The notes beneath the pieces are model-generated. The model worked only from the letters and a program-made list of their open reading frames with translations, was not told where the DNA came from and did no database searches. From Helopsaltes ochotensis (taxonomy: Eukaryota > Chordata > Aves > Passeriformes > Locustellidae): a stretch of 64,000 nucleotides of DNA. Position numbers and translations under genes: made by a program. Below are positions 48,701 through 60,239 of the stretch, one piece after another. The DNA lies in the NCBI GenBank assembly GCA_013400155.1, contig VXBM01001216.1, forward strand, positions 124,001 through 188,000, given 5' to 3'. Position 1 is the first letter of the stretch. Each line of letters starts with the position of its first letter.

Positions 48701-49508
48701 CCTGTGAACAAAAAATCCATGCTAAAGTTTATGGATTCTGTTTGGGAAAGGGAATAAAAAGGAAGTGGGCTATACCAACACTTTATTTGTCAGAAGGGAT
48801 CTCAAGGAGACATAAAGATGCTTTCCCTTCTCCCGTGTGCCTTCACCACAGTGAGAATGATTCAGCTTGTGTATGGTCTCTGAAATGCATATGTGTAGGG
48901 AGAGAGAGAAGAGGATTTCTGTAGGTGCAGCTAATTGACAACACGGTAGGAGATAATGTCTATAGCACATTGCGTCACCATGGAGTTGCCTATTCAGCGA
49001 GTTCATCATCTTTATGTTGCCTGAAAATAAGGGGCTTTTTAACCTCTGGTAATAAAACACAGTTCTCCAGAAGACCTCTCTGAAGCAGGAATTCATTGTT
49101 TCTGAAGAGGTTACTTGTTGGCAAGTAGGCTTAGCTGTGTTTCTGCGGTAAGTTCTTTTGTCCATGATAGGGTTTTGGGATCCCAGCATCGATGTGGCTG
49201 ACTTTGGCTCTGATTGGACAGTTTATATTTAGTTGCTGGTTTCCTATAATAGTTTTCAGATGGAGATGTCAAAGAACACATACTCTTGTGCTGCTGTAAT
49301 CCTGAAAGAGCATGGGGGAGTGAAACAGAAAAAAATGAATTGATGTCTTTCTGCAGAAGTAGAGTTTTGAAAAAAACCAGCAGAATTCTGAAATTAATTT
49401 TTAAAAACCTAGGTAGCCAGTGAAAGCAAAATGCTCAGAAAATTCATGGGTAAATAACTTAAATTTTGTATCTGGAAAGGTGCTTTAAAGAAGCTGTAGG
49501 GTGGTCTG
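42721..49508. other. Long non-coding stretch, nothing recognised
   Basis: Nearly 7 kb of unique AT-rich sequence. Frames reach 113 codons (43114-43455 minus) and 139 codons (48770-49189 minus), without recognised domains. A small T-rich/A-rich patch lies near 44010-44038. I saw no CR1, LTR or RNA gene. Confidence 0.5.
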
Positions 49509-49579
49509 CTGCTTTTTTTTTTCTTTTTTTTCTTTTCTTTTTTCCCCCCCCTTTTTTTTTTTCCTTTTTCTTTATTACC

Positions 49580-49605
<26 letters not shown>
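49509..49605. repeat. Polypyrimidine tract followed by 26 A
   Basis: About 68 bases of T and C only (several T runs and eight C) are followed, after ATTACC, by 26 A at 49580-49605. The T-rich and A-rich halves could pair into a hairpin. The lysine/phenylalanine-rich frames here are artefacts. Confidence 0.92.
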
Positions 49606-49611
<6 letters not shown>

Positions 49612-50404
49612 AGTTTAGAATAGTAGTCAATTGCTGTTAAGTAATAGCTACCAGACACCTCCTCGTGACACCTCCAATGTTCCATATTGCTGGTGCACCT
49701 CCAATGCAAATTAGGAGATACCCAAAGAAAGTCCAGTGTCATACATGATTTAGTTATACTGTCAGATGTATCTTTTATTTCCAGTAAAGCTACAAACATA
49801 CCAGAGCCTGGATTTTACTCTGAGCCTGGATTTAAGGTGACCTCTCTAAAAATCTCATATTCCAAGAAGAAAACTGAGTACAAGTTTTCATTTGAGATGG
49901 GTTTGCAGAGAATTTAGAAATTATCTTTACGTCGTAGCATTTTTGATTTATGAACTTGAACTTCATTTTTTATTCTCTAAATTATTAGCCAAAGAAATCT
50001 TCCTAGTTTACTTTGATAAGCTTCCAAGAATGTGTCTGTGCTTTACTCAGCGCTGGTAGGTAGGTACCTGCCTGCAGGGACCTGACTTTGAGCTGTTCTG
50101 TGGCCATAAGGAATCTTGGCCAGCTCCTGAGGGACAGCGGGGAATAATTATGCCCTAGTCCCAGCCAGTACATAGGCAGGATCTTTGTAAAGCTGAGAAG
50201 AACATAAGGTATCATTCTCTCCTAGAATGTGTATGGTAAAAACAGAGCCTGCCACCACTGTGCTCATAATGTGTTGCACCTATTTGGAGTCTTGGCCACT
50301 CTGTCTTAATCTGAGGAGGAATTTCTAAAGCATGTTCTAGTCTGGTTTGACTTGAGCTAGTTTGTGTCATGGTTACACAGCATGATTTTCATTTTTTTTC
50401 TGCC
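49606..50404. other. Non-coding stretch, nothing recognised
   Basis: Unique sequence with frames up to 76 codons. Nothing was recognised. Confidence 0.55.
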
Positions 50405-50830
50405 AGCTAGAACTGGGAGCAAATCATAGGAAGGTAGGGATGAGAGACCCCTGCAGAGGTCACCTAGTTGGTCCCCAGCTCTGGAACAAGGTCATCTCAA
50501 AGGCCTGCAATAATGCAGACTCTGTAATCTATTCCTGTACTTAAAACCCAAATAACACACACATACCGAGCAAGATAATCCTAACCTGTTGTGTTTCTTG
50601 CTTAATTTAAATACCTTTGTGATGGACAGAGCAGGAAGAACATTTTGTTTTCTTCCTCTTTACCTTCTTGGAAGGTGTCTTGTTTTTCTCCCTCAGTTTT
50701 CGCATCTCTAAGACAACCTTGATGCTCTCTGAGCTCCAGCTAATTCTACATCTGCCTTCAACTGGGGTGACATGGCTTGAGCACAGTGCTCCGGATTAGG
50801 CCAGACAGATGCTGAGAATTTCTGTCCTGC
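50405..50830 (-). mobile_element. Diverged CR1 LINE fragment
   Basis: Antisense CR1 features remain at two places. The 3' part at 50415-50480 has AATCATAGGAAGGTAGGGAT followed by GACCCCTGCAGAGGTCACCTAG. The ORF2 3' portion near 50760-50820 reads GAGCACAGTGCTCCGGATTA then GGCCAGACAGATGCTGAG. The sequence between is badly eroded, no frame survives, and the left and right limits are approximate. It is clearly older than the copy at 31 kb. Confidence 0.65.
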
Positions 50831-51015
50831 AGATGCAGCATGATTGTAGTTTGTACAGCTCAGTCTCATTGTTGTTTATCAACAGGACCATGTTGATTTC
50901 TTCAGTAATTCAGTGTAACTCTTTTTCTCTCAACATTTGTGATCTTTAGTCCTTATATAGGTATTCTTGATTACATCTAACTGTATAATCTGAGTCACCT
51001 ACAAAGAAATAATTA

Positions 51016-51018
<3 letters not shown>

Positions 51019-51074
<56 letters not shown>
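51019..51074. repeat. Poly(T) homopolymer, 56 T, ending at a gap
   Basis: An uninterrupted run of 56 T continues directly into the N run. The true length is unknown because the assembly stops here. Confidence 0.97.
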
Positions 51075-51671
51075 NNNNNNNNNNNNNNNNNNNNNNNNNN
51101 NNNNNNNNNNNNNNNNNNNNNNNNNNNNNNNNNNNNNNNNNNNNNNNNNNNNNNNNNNNNNNNNNNNNNNNNNNNNNNNNNNNNNNNNNNNNNNNNNNNN
51201 NNNNNNNNNNNNNNNNNNNNNNNNNNNNNNNNNNNNNNNNNNNNNNNNNNNNNNNNNNNNNNNNNNNNNNNNNNNNNNNNNNNNNNNNNNNNNNNNNNNN
51301 NNNNNNNNNNNNNNNNNNNNNNNNNNNNNNNNNNNNNNNNNNNNNNNNNNNNNNNNNNNNNNNNNNNNNNNNNNNNNNNNNNNNNNNNNNNNNNNNNNNN
51401 NNNNNNNNNNNNNNNNNNNNNNNNNNNNNNNNNNNNNNNNNNNNNNNNNNNNNNNNNNNNNNNNNNNNNNNNNNNNNNNNNNNNNNNNNNNNNNNNNNNN
51501 NNNNNNNNNNNNNNNNNNNNNNNNNNNNNNNNNNNNNNNNNNNNNNNNNNNNNNNNNNNNNNNNNNNNNNNNNNNNNNNNNNNNNNNNNNNNNNNNNNNN
51601 NNNNNNNNNNNNNNNNNNNNNNNNNNNNNNNNNNNNNNNNNNNNNNNNNNNNNNNNNNNNNNNNNNNNNNN
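51075..51671. other. Assembly gap (597 N)
   Basis: A run of 597 N between a poly(T) on the left and an A-rich segment (AAAACAAAACAAAAAAA, 51672-51688) on the right. Frames that span it are meaningless. Confidence 0.99.
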
Positions 51672-51939
51672 AAAACAAAACAAAAAAAGGCTGAGTATTT
51701 GTTATCTAGGACTTCTTGTTTAGTTGCCTTGTGCTCTGAGGGTAGTGCTTGAGTAATAGTTGCAGCTGGGCTGGTGAGCAGGGGGGAATAGATCTGAAGC
51801 TGCTTTCAGGCTCTTCAGGAGAAGAGCAGCTCGCTGATAAACTACAGCTTTCTACAAAATTTATTCCTGCGCGTGCAGGGAGAGCTTTAGGTACTTCATA
51901 AAAACTCCTTCTCTGTGAGTTTTTGCTGCCTTTCCTTAG

Positions 51940-52242
51940 TGGTCTCCAAGGTTTTTTGAGAGGTGTGCTGGGGAGATTTTACACCTCCAGACTCCTCTTT
52001 GGCTGCAGGCAGTTTCCTCTGGGCTTCCTGCTCAGTGGCTCTGGTGGTGGTTTTGCATTGTTCCCCACTGATGACTCAGAGAAACAGGAAAGAGATCCCC
52101 TGGTGAACAAAAAGCGCAACCACCAAACAGGTGCCTGTATTCTGGTGTTCCAGAGGACAAACCACCTCATTTTGGACTTTTTCCTAAGATTCTTATCTGC
52201 AAGTATGAGACTCAGGAGGAATGGGTCATACACGCTGAACGG
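51940..52242 (+). other. Candidate 303-nt exon-like open segment
   Basis: A fair acceptor (GCTGCCTTTCCTTAG ending at 51939) and a donor (GAACGG/GTAAGA, GT at 52243) bracket exactly 303 bases. The plus frame that runs through them (51923-52246) is open throughout. The product is basic and Phe/Leu-rich, with no domain I recognise. The minus strand is also open here (51979-52476, 165 codons), which lowers the weight of the open frame. It may be a non-conserved lncRNA or coding exon, or chance. Confidence 0.18.
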
Positions 52243-53819
52243 GTAAGAAAGAGCCTGCATCCTCTTTTGAAACTTCTTCATTAAAACCACGTGAAAACAG
52301 AAGCCTTTATTTTCCTTTCTAGTGACGGGGTACATGAAATAATGGCCATGTCTTTTGTCTCCAAAAGAATAGAGGATCACAGTGTAGGAAATGATGTGCA
52401 GCTTATTTGTTCTGCATCTTGTTAGGCTTGCTTTTCTAGTGCGTGCATTTGGTGGGGGCAGGTTAGAGTTGTCCATATGTTAAAATGAGGTGGATCTGCT
52501 CACTAAAGCCATGAAACATTAGGGACTCTCTGATTCCTGAAGAAGTGCTTGTGGTAATTATTCTAAGTATTTGCCAGGTTTTGATACCAAAAAGAGCTAA
52601 ACTCGTTAAATGTGATGCTCCCCAACACAGAATACAAATTACTTTAAATTTCACCAGATTTGAAAAATTATTTTAAGTTTTTACTACTGGAAACTACTAC
52701 TCTGAGTTGGTTTACTAGCTTTGTGGTTTTAAAAATACTGATTTTTTTTTTCCTCTCTCTGCTGTTACATCTTCTCAGTAACAGTGAATATACCATAACT
52801 GGAAAGATGATAATGAACTAAATATTCCTGGTTCAAGGAATTTTATAAAAATTGAAAATAGAGAATTTTCAGGTGATTTTTTTTTAAATAATTGTGTTTG
52901 GTATTTACTAAAGCAGATTCTTGTGTGTCTTCGTACAATGTAAATTTTATTTCTGAGCACAGCTTAGCTGGTCTGAAGAGGACTTGTACTTCCAGCAGTG
53001 GTAGGTGTTTACTTGCAACTGGCAGGTGACTTGACAAATGAAGAAAGTTGTTAGTCTTGGAGTGTCACTTTACTTAGCAGCCTTTAACCCTCTGTAATGA
53101 GTAAGTGGTGTGCTAAGTGCTGCATGGTGAGGCTGCCTTAGTGCTGCACTCCTGAAAAGTGTTTTGGATGTGCCTCAGAGTACCGGTGTACAGAATAACC
53201 CCACAGTGCCACGTTGTTTTAAACTCATGCTCCATGCTGCAGCAGAGTGGCAATCTCTGCACAGGAGAGGTAGATCTCAGACCAGAGGGATTGGGAATAC
53301 TTTGGCAGTGTTGTTCACCTGGACCGCACTGGTTTCTGCTTGCACTGGTTTTCCCAATGCTGCTTAGAAGAATCTTTTGCTTTTCCAAAATATGTTTACA
53401 TTTGATTTTTAAAAATTCCAAAGTTTGATTTGGATTAGGTTTTCTTAATGTCAAAGTAGATGGATGTTAGCATCTTCCTGGCACATCCACTTTTTTTTTT
53501 ATGACTGTAATAAAAATGCCATAATCTGACTTCATACAAGATCAAACATAATTAAGTTACTATCTTACAGTGTTTAGTTTTAAGCTGTAAAATTAATTTG
53601 TCTCTCAGTGGGATTTGGTTTGTAGTAGAGAGACGCTAAGAATATATTCTCATTAATTTGGCTTTTTTGCAGAGGTTTGTGACCTTGAGAGATTATCTTA
53701 AGTCAATTAAGAAATGATGCTGAAAAGCAAAAGGTAATGGATAATGCTTATGTTAAATGATCTTTTTTTTTAGACTTTAGTTACAAGAAGCACAATCTTT
53801 AATTGATTTGAGTTTTATT
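52243..53819. other. Non-coding stretch, nothing recognised
   Basis: Unique sequence. Overlapping frames of 89-113 codons on opposite strands at 53113-53454 lie in a GC-richer patch and match nothing known. Confidence 0.5.
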
Positions 53820-54180
53820 TAAAATGAACGCATGGTTTAGAACTTTAGGGAAATATATTGTGCAAGATCACCGTGTGCATCTGTTCTGCCTTGTTCTAAC
53901 TTGCCAGATGATGCATAATCATTTTAAGGCATTTTGCTTGTTGTGGCCCAGTGTGTTCCTGGCATTACATTGTACAGCGAGCATTTAACTGGAAGTGTTG
54001 TATTACAGTGAGTAAAACCAGTGGCACCCAAATGCCTGCATGAAAAAGAAGCTTCAGCTGTGAGTTTGTGGGAGACTTCAATATTATCTGATTTTAACAT
54101 GCTGATCTGCTTTACTTTATTAAACAACAGATGCTGAGGAGTTGATTTATCTAATTAAAGAAATTCCTTTTATGTTTATC
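53820..54180. promoter_or_regulatory. Candidate conserved non-coding element
   Basis: High-complexity AT-rich block with GATGATGCATAATCATTTTAAG, TGGCATTACATTGTACAG and TCTAATTAAAG words, and no simple repeats. The frames are short. Inferred from texture only. Confidence 0.27.
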
Positions 54181-54451
54181 TCTTGCCTAGATGGTTTAAT
54201 AATGCAAGGTAATGGAAAAAGAGCTTCAAGTATGTTTTCCTGTTTAGCCTAAACTTTTGCCATGTCAGCAGAAAAGCTTGTTTTGATCTTCAAGGGTTTT
54301 TGTTTGGGACAGCGTGTTCCACTTGTCAGGTGGAAAGGCACCCTGTTGTACAGGTCACTTGAGGAGAGGGGAGCTCATTGGGGTGGAGTGTTGTAGGGCA
54401 GATAGTTACTGTGGGAGTGCTCTTTACAGTGCAGTGCACGAAAACTTAATT

Positions 54452-54600
54452 ATTAAAAACAAACAAACAAACAGCCCCTCCCCACCAAAAAAAGAATAAA
54501 ACACGCAAAAAAACCCTTACCCAAACAACCAAAAAAACCCAAAACAAAAGAAAAAAATACCCCAACCCTCAAAAAAAGAGCCAAACAAGAAAAAAAGGGG
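54452..54600. repeat. A/C-rich low-complexity tract
   Basis: About 150 bases of A and C with few G, including three AAAC units near 54461-54473 and many CCCAAAA-type blocks. On the minus strand this is the same class as the T/G-rich tracts. Confidence 0.9.
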
Positions 54601-56448
54601 TTGTAAACAAGGATGTGTAGCAAAAGTCATCATGATAATGTTTTTTTCATTGGATATGATTTGGTCAGCCTCTGATTGCAGTTGTAAACTCATAAAGGGG
54701 GAGAGAGATTGCAAGAGGAGGTAAGATACTTGAAGATATTTTCCAACGTAATTGCAAGAAAAAGCCTCCCCTACCTTGCTTTTCTGCTGTTCCATCTCAC
54801 CTCACTTGACACTAGTGTAAGAACTGTACAAACATAAATGGAAACACAACTAAAATCCAGAGTTTCACTTAGAAACAGTGATTTATAGGCATTCTTTGAG
54901 CAAGTCTCACTGGACATGGGTATGTTTGCTTTTGCTTGTTGAAGTGGGTAATGGTTAGGCTTGTGGAGACAGAGGGATCTGGTGCTGAGACTCATCAGAG
55001 GACACTGCGTTAGAAGACCCACTTTATCTTGCGAAGACTGGGGTAGAAATCTTACCTGCCAGCCTCTCTTTGACCATGTTGTCAAGTCAGCTTTTCTGTT
55101 GTGTGCTATCCTGCTGTATGCTGATTATATTTCTTTGCATTGCAAAGTCTCTTTGTATAAACAATCTCTTTTGAAGGTCATACTAGCTTGGGACATATTC
55201 CTTTATTTGCTTGGTGCTGTGTTGTGACACAGTGACACTGAAAAATGCACTAGCACTGTAACCATTGCAGCATCAATTTTTTTCTCTTTGCAATTGCTGT
55301 TTCTTCTTTTTTCTTCTCTTGTCCCTTTACCATTTGGAATTAGTGATACTCAGTATAAGTCTTTGCAGGCTGTTAGGGTGTCAAATAAAAAATATTGCTT
55401 ACTACACATCTGTTTCCTCTTTTTCTCCTAGTGACTTGAGTTTAAGGAAGAGTGTAGATCCAAGCATGCATTTCACAAGATGTGACCTCAACGCAGCTTG
55501 AACTTTGGTCATGTGATGTAACCTTCCTGTGTCTTTTAGATCATAATGTACAGGCCTATGCATTCCTATAACCTTCATGGTGGTGCAGCCAGAACTGTGC
55601 CCTTCTGGTGTCCCTGCACAGGGACATGGCCTCTGCAGGAAGGCTTTGCTGCAGCGGTAGCTAGATTGTCCAGTTGCACAAGTGAACACCTCTGTTGGAC
55701 AGCTGGCAGCTTGCTGACTTCCCTCCCAATAGCATAGGGAATACTGACCAACAGCCTACACGGTAAAAACTGCACCCACACTGGGCTTTGTGATGACCCT
55801 GGCCAGAGAGCCACATGATGATTCTCTTCTGCTTGTCATGGTGATTTTGACAGGGCCGAGTGACCACATTTGGTCTGAAAGTTCAGGTTCAGAAGCTTGT
55901 CAGCTGCGTGAAGATGGCTGTTAAAACTGAGCAGTTATCTCTGCAACTTTTGTACAGTGGTCATCCCAAACCTACGGTGATGGAACCGAACAGCATGTGC
56001 AAGAGATTATTTGCTGAAACAAATGTGTAGCACAATTTAAAATGTTTAGATGTTAATTAAATAATTTTTATCTTCTCATCCTTGCCCTACCTGACTCTGC
56101 AGTGCTGAATAACTGCTGTGTAGCATGTTTTCCTGGGACATTAAGAGCCAAAAGAACATGCATTCAGGAATCTGGTGGGGGTGAAAGCTTTCAAAATGCA
56201 GTATTTGCAGTTTAGCACCTCACTGCCTGTGCCACTGAGGAACACTTGCTCAATTTTCTCAAAAGGTTTGTGTTTAATTTATGACGTTGTTGCATCAGCA
56301 TTTCACCTGAGAGTTCAAATAGTTTGACATTTCCCCTCTTCTCAGCGCTGTCCTGGGCCCTTGTGAAAATGTTGAGTTCCACTCTGCATGGAAGGGATAT
56401 ATATTTTTTCTTTTTTTTTTTCCTTAGGTCTGTGTGTACATGAAGGTG
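54601..56448. other. Non-coding stretch, small inverted repeat
   Basis: Unique sequence. The part at 55540-55870 is GC-richer, with frames up to 95 codons on both strands. It holds a 7-bp inverted repeat, TGTCCCT and AGGGACA, at 55609-55626 with a 4-base loop. No family was recognised. Confidence 0.5.
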
Positions 56449-56483
56449 ATATATAGATATATAGATATACACACAGATATATA
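56449..56483. repeat. (TATAGA)/(TA)-type microsatellite
   Basis: Repeating ATATAGAT units merge into ACACAGATATATA. A T-rich run precedes it at 56403-56422. Confidence 0.85.
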
Positions 56484-58261
56484 ATCACAGTCAGAAGTCA
56501 GAATGAGCCACTGCCTTGTAACAAATTCAAGTTGGATAGGGACAAAATACTCTGGAATATCTTAATGATTAATGGATGCTCACTGACTGATAAAAAATAT
56601 TGTTGGCCCCAAGATGTTTCCTCTTCTCCAAGCCACTGCTTTAAACTAATGATTTTTGATTTTGAGCCAAGCACTGAAATTGAAAAAAATTTGTTTTTCT
56701 TGTGTGCTTCCGTCTTGTACTGACGTAAAGCAAGCCAAGGAGAGAAAGTAGTATCTTATGTTTGTTTTGCCCAAAAAAGTCGGAATCGGAAAGAACATAG
56801 TAAGTCTGCTTCAGAAGGCCTTTTTATTAGGTCTCATTGCAACTGCAGGAAAAATATCTTTGAAGGATGTGACAAACAGCTCATGAAAGCCTGTTGAAAT
56901 AGCTCATCTGGCAGACTGAGGTAGTATGAACACCCAAATATCTTATCTGAGGAGAAGCAGCTGTTTGAACTGCTTTACAGTCCTCCCAAATCACCACATT
57001 TTCTGTCATGAAAAAAGGGGAAATCTAAGGGTAGCGGTACAGACTGTTATCCTTGGAAAGCACAGCACAAATGTATCAGATTAAGGCCAAAAACATAGAT
57101 TATCTGCTCCAGGGGTTTTGTTTTTTGGTTGTTGTTTTGTTTTGTTTTGTTTTTTTGATTGGAAATCCATTTTTGGAGAATAGTCTTTAGAGTGCTATAT
57201 GGTGTCACAAAGTGCAAGCCAAGGTACAAAATGCCTGCGCTCCTGGCTGAGTTCTGCCTGGCTGGAGGTATGTTAGTACTTTCTTGGTCAGCTATAGCCC
57301 TCTCCTCATTTGTAACTTAGTTGCAGGTTTACTTCTACATTTTCTGAAGCTGACAGTGATCTTCATTCTTGTGCCTCATTCTTGTTACAAAGTGAGATGG
57401 CTTCTGTATGTCACTAAAATGACCTTATTTTCCTGCTTTCTGGAGAAGAAGGGTTGCTGCAGTGTATGCAGGGGTGGTGTTTCAGTAGAGTTTGGATGTA
57501 GACATGTAAGGCAGCTCTGACTGCTGGGTGTGTACAGAGGGAGAACAGCCCCTGAGGACAAGCAAAATGTGGCAAATACTCTCATGCTATAAACAACAAA
57601 AGTTTCCTTTATAAAATACTTTGCTTAAGTCTCTCACTCCTCTTCCCTGCATGCCATGTTTACCGTTCCATTACTGCACAGTGACATAGCCGAATAATGG
57701 GGACAGGATTCCAGTCTCGCACCATTTCCCACAGGCAGAAAGGGCTTCTGACTTTCTGGCCACTGCTGCCCTGCTGTGCTGCGAAGGTTCATTCCTGCAG
57801 GTTCTGGCTCCTGTGCTCCTCCCTGGGCTCTGCCTGAGGGAGGCCCCATTTGTTTTACTGTTGGCTCTCCTGCAGGAACAGTGTGGAGGGGTTATGGAGC
57901 TGGAGAAAGAGGGTGATGATGAACGCAAGGGTCCTGAAAGCAAACAGGAGGACTGACAATAGTTCCCCTGTCACCCTGGGGTGACACTAGCTTACCATTT
58001 GCAGCAATTCCACGACGTTTTGGCATCATTTATGCATCTTGGGCACTCCTGCTACTGTCCACCTTACTCTGTTTGTTAAGTTCGAAATACGGCGCAAAAC
58101 ACCAAACCGCTTCTAGAACTGGAATTCTGGATCTTTGAGTAAATCTTCACCTTCAGGAATGCTGTTTGTTTTATAAAGGGTTGGGAGTATTTTTTTCCTT
58201 TAAACTACTTGAACTATTCAGGCTGAGAAAATTTTAGAAAGTAGTTTGTAGAAAGTTGGGG
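56484..58261. other. Non-coding stretch with T/G-rich patch
   Basis: Unique sequence with a T/G-rich tract at 57113-57158 (GTTTTGTTTTG units). Overlapping frames at 57634-57943 minus are GC-driven and unrecognised. No gene evidence. Confidence 0.5.
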
Positions 58262-58632
58262 GTTATTTAGCCTAGAGAAGAAAAAGTTGTGTGGAGAACT
58301 CACAGCAGCTTTCCAGTATGTGAAGGGAGCCTACAGGGAAGCAGGAGAGGGATTCTTTATCAGAAACTGTAGTGACAGGACAAGGAGTAAGGGGTTCAAA
58401 CAGAGAGGGGAAATTCTCTACTGTGAGGGTGGTAAGGCACTGGAACAGATTATGGGGAGGTTGTGGATGCCTCATCCCTGGCCGTGTTTGAGGGGGGCAG
58501 ATGGGATGGGGCTCTCAGCCAGTGGTGGCTCTCAGCCACTGGTCTAGTGGAAAGTTCCCTGCCCACTGCAGTGGGGTTGGAACTGGATGACCTTTAAGGT
58601 CCCTTCCAACCCAAACCATTCTGTGATTCTAT
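58262..58632 (+). mobile_element. CR1 LINE 3' end, plus orientation
   Basis: The segment begins in the ORF2 C-terminal region (TTTAGCCTAGAGAAGAAAAA onward). It ends with the diagnostic CR1 3' sequence GGATGACCTTTAAGGTCCCT then TTCCAACCCAAACCATTC, and the terminal ATTCTGTGATTCTATT octamer-type repeat. It is 5'-truncated. The 12-base word GGCTCTCAGCCA is duplicated at 58510-58521 and 58527-58538, a 17-base tandem duplication inside the 3' UTR. The frame 58287-58547 is not the intact ORF2 frame. Confidence 0.9.
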
Positions 58633-59699
58633 TGCCCTTTATATTCAGCCTAGCTGAGCACGTAGGATTTGTCCTACAACACAAGATTTATGACCTCACA
58701 TGTGTTTTCTTTGGATTTTTTTTTGCATGCGTGAGCATTCAAAAGTAGTTTAAGCATTTTTATATTCACTAACAATGTATGTGTAAAGACTTAAACTGCA
58801 AGCCTTATATGGGGAAAGTATTATAAATGTAATGCTTCTAAATAAAAGATTTCATTAGAACTTGCACTGTGAGTCATTGTTGCTGTATTAATAGTGTTAT
58901 TCCCAAATATGGATTTGGAACTGGGCCTTCTTCATGGTGAATGCTGCAGATGACTTACAGAAAAGAAGTATTTACATTAAATATCAAATGTTTTTGGGGG
59001 GTAACCTCTTTGTCAGCCAGTTATACAGATCACTGGGCCATATAGTGTAAAATAATTTTATAATGTAATTCTGAAGCTGCAGTACTCTATGCCAGTTGAT
59101 ACTTTAGTATCATATTAGAAAATTCTTTGGGGTTGGGTTGGGTTTTTTTAATATGAAAAAGTGATTAAGACTCAGGCTGTGGCATAGAAGTATGCTCATT
59201 TTGACATATACTCTTACAACTGGCCTGATCAGTTTGTCTCCCAACTTTTGGAAATATTTAAAGAACAACCTATAGGAATTTATGTTCATTCTCATAGCTT
59301 ATCTACATGCAGCTAACAGGAACTCTTTATGGATATTTTATTAATCTCTACCAGAAGCAAAGATTTAATTCAGAACTCCAGATTGTGCTGATTCTTGTCT
59401 CCATCTATTTTTTCTTTGGATTTGTTTTTTTTTTAATCCTGCCATAGTATATGTATTTACTTAATGGGAATGTCTCACCTCTTGATATAAAACAGTGTTG
59501 TGACACAAGTTCAAGAGAACTGTCATCCTTGCTATTACAGAGAATCTCAGGTGGTAGGGACTGCTTATCTTAGGATTTGCGTATAACAAAGATGTTCCAT
59601 TAACAATCTGGGGCCAGAACAGGGAACAACAAAACACTTCAGATGCCTAATTTTTAATTTTTTATTTTAGCACCTTCTTTGCCACCTTCGTCTCTCCCT
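58633..59699. other. Non-coding stretch, nothing recognised
   Basis: AT-rich unique sequence to the right of the CR1. A GGGTTGGGTTGGG patch near 59130-59143 is only a T/G tract. No gene or other repeat. Confidence 0.55.
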
Positions 59700-59950
59700 A
59701 CAAGTAAACTGCTTTCTGGAGTATGTACTGTGGTCAGGGCTTATAATGAAAGTTGTATATATGCAGGTTAAGAAGTGCCCACTAAAACTAGCCATATAAT
59801 TTATCTGTTTTACACCAGAACTATTAACAGCCAAATTTATAGCTCATTAGCAATAACTAGGGGCAGTAAATTAACTGTCAGCTTTTATACCAGTTACTGG
59901 AAATTGTAGATACAGAAGCTTGATATGCAATGGACAGTTAATTTTTCCTT
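59700..59950. promoter_or_regulatory. Candidate conserved non-coding element
   Basis: High-complexity AT-rich block with GCCATATAATTTATCTG (CArG-like CCATATAATT), AGCTCATTAGCAATAAC and GTAAATTAACTG words. It has no repeats. Inferred from texture only. Confidence 0.3.
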
Positions 59951-60239
59951 CTTCCCCCTAAGATGCTCTGAGGACTAGAGGCTTTTAATGGGTTGTTGCT
60001 GTGAAAGGATACAGAATAACTGCATTAAATGCAGCCATTTAAAAAGCATTTTTCAGTGAATTCAGGGTTTCCATTAAAAGAGAATGGGAGCAGGCTTTCC
60101 TCCCATGCCTGCTGCCAAACCATACCTATCATAATGATGATGTAAATTCAAGTTTCTTTCCTTGTAGCTGTCTGGAGGGGGGACTCTTGAATATGGCCCT
60201 CTTTCAAGCTAAGGAAGAAAAATAAAAAAACCCCAACCT
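59951..60239. other. Non-coding spacer, possibly part of a CNE cluster
   Basis: Unique sequence between two CNE-like blocks. It contains CATAATGATGATGTAAATTC near 60128. No frame or repeat. Confidence 0.4.

Noticed and set aside
48770..49189. 139-codon minus-strand open frame as a gene
   Set aside because: Not recognisable, no splice context, and no codon bias distinguishable from background.
50946..51683. 245-codon and 221-codon minus-strand frames
   Set aside because: They are almost wholly N and poly(T)/poly(A) translated as lysine, so they are artefacts of the gap.
51979..52476. 165-codon minus-strand open frame as a gene
   Set aside because: It is the longest frame not built on N runs, but the product matches nothing known and the plus strand is open over the same DNA, so composition explains it.
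56917..56926. TGAGGTAGTA, which resembles the let-7 miRNA 5' end
   Set aside because: The bases that follow diverge from let-7 and no complementary arm forms a hairpin nearby.
59130..59146. GGGTTGGGTTGGG as interstitial telomere repeat
   Set aside because: The unit is GGGTT and not TTAGGG, it has under three copies, and it fits the general T/G-rich tracts.
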